Origin: Bacillota bacterium
GTDB lineage: Bacteria; Bacillota; Dethiobacteria; DTU022; UBA8154
DNA length: 5,506 nt
Assembly (NCBI GenBank): GCA_003444595.1
Contig: DLUO01000063.1
Coordinates: 1 to 5,506 of the forward strand
Direction of reading: 5' to 3'
This document shows, one piece after another, positions 5,238 to 5,506 of the stretch (its first letter is position 1; each line of letters opens with the position of its first letter). Below the pieces are notes generated by a model that worked only from the letters and a program-made list of their open reading frames with translations, ran no database searches and was not told the DNA's origin. A program made the translations under genes and the position numbers.

Positions 5238-5506
5238 TTAACCTCCGCCAACCATGAAGTTAACCAACAGCTTAAATAAAGCGATCTTGCTTTCGGCCGA
5301 AAGAACGGTAGCTCCCTTTTCATCCAAAGCAAGGAAGACTCCGGGTTCTTTTTCCGATTCAACCATTCTCCATCCCACTTTATATAATTTTTCCCAATAT
5401 TGGGAAGTCCAGCCGTATCCTTCTTTCCAATAAAGCTTAGCATCTACAAAAGGTATACCTTTGTTTATTTCATTAATTTCCTCTTGAGTCAATCCAAGAT
5501 CTTCCA
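5238..5506 (-). CDS. Unrecognised small protein, 3' part (open at window edge)
   Basis: The frame is open from the right edge to TAA at 5238-5240, giving about 89 visible residues. I do not recognise the family. A TTG at 5492 could be a start but has no good ribosome binding site, and the frame continues upstream as EDLGLTQEEINEIN, which reads like protein, so the gene probably begins outside the window. The visible part has an acidic helix-like N-terminal segment (TQEEINEINKG), an aromatic-rich middle (KLYWKEGYGWTSQYWEKLYKVGW), a strand-like PGVFLALDEKG and a hydrophobic helix near the C-terminus (ESKIALFKLLVNFMVGGG). It has no cysteines and no obvious metal or nucleotide motif. It is on the same strand as the moeB-like gene, 166 bases upstream, so co-transcription is possible but not shown. 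A shorter overlapping frame (5228-5443) looks like a shadow of it. Confidence 0.6.
   Translation of the reverse strand, partial: EDLGLTQEEINEINKGIPFVDAKLYWKEGYGWTSQYWEKLYKVGWRMVESEKEPGVFLALDEKGATVLSAESKIALFKLLVNFMVGGG

Overview
The window looks like a chromosomal stretch from an anaerobic Firmicute, most likely a Clostridia/Peptococcaceae-type bacterium. This is an inference from strong AGGAGG-type ribosome binding sites, GTG starts, roughly balanced base composition and family resemblance; no marker gene is present. Every gene I can support is on the minus strand, so transcription runs from high to low coordinates.

Layout in transcription order: (1) the 3' part of a small unrecognised gene (5506-5238), open at the window edge; (2) a 166-base spacer holding a 13-bp tandem repeat; (3) a MoeB/ThiF/HesA-type E1-like adenylyltransferase (5071-4295); (4) a 151-base AT-rich spacer with a hairpin and a CcpA cre-like site directly after the moeB stop; (5) a three-gene molybdenum hydroxylase of the xanthine dehydrogenase family, in the order FAD subunit (4143-3274), [2Fe-2S] subunit (3257-2733), molybdopterin subunit (2740-377), with a 16-base gap and then an 8-base overlap; (6) a long hairpin plus T-run (terminator); (7) the first 62 codons of an IclR-family regulator, with its own promoter and a palindrome over its -35 box, running off the left edge.

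How they fit together: the three subunits should form a cytoplasmic hydroxylase or dehydrogenase that passes electrons between molybdopterin cofactor, two [2Fe-2S] clusters and FAD. The MoeB-like protein would activate the sulfur carrier (MoaD) needed to make the molybdopterin dithiolene, so cofactor supply sits beside the enzyme that needs it. The IclR regulator is a natural candidate for control by the enzyme's substrate or a pathway intermediate. The substrate cannot be read from the sequence. The large subunit lacks the CO dehydrogenase active-site loop and resembles the 4-hydroxybenzoyl-CoA reductase/nicotinate dehydrogenase side of the family, but the FAD subunit lacks the extra [4Fe-4S] insertion of the Thauera 4-hydroxybenzoyl-CoA reductase. 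I see no mobile element, CRISPR array or RNA gene, and no clearly new type of system. The points of interest are the unassigned substrate, a Cys-to-Ser change in the E1-like enzyme, and several candidate regulatory sites.
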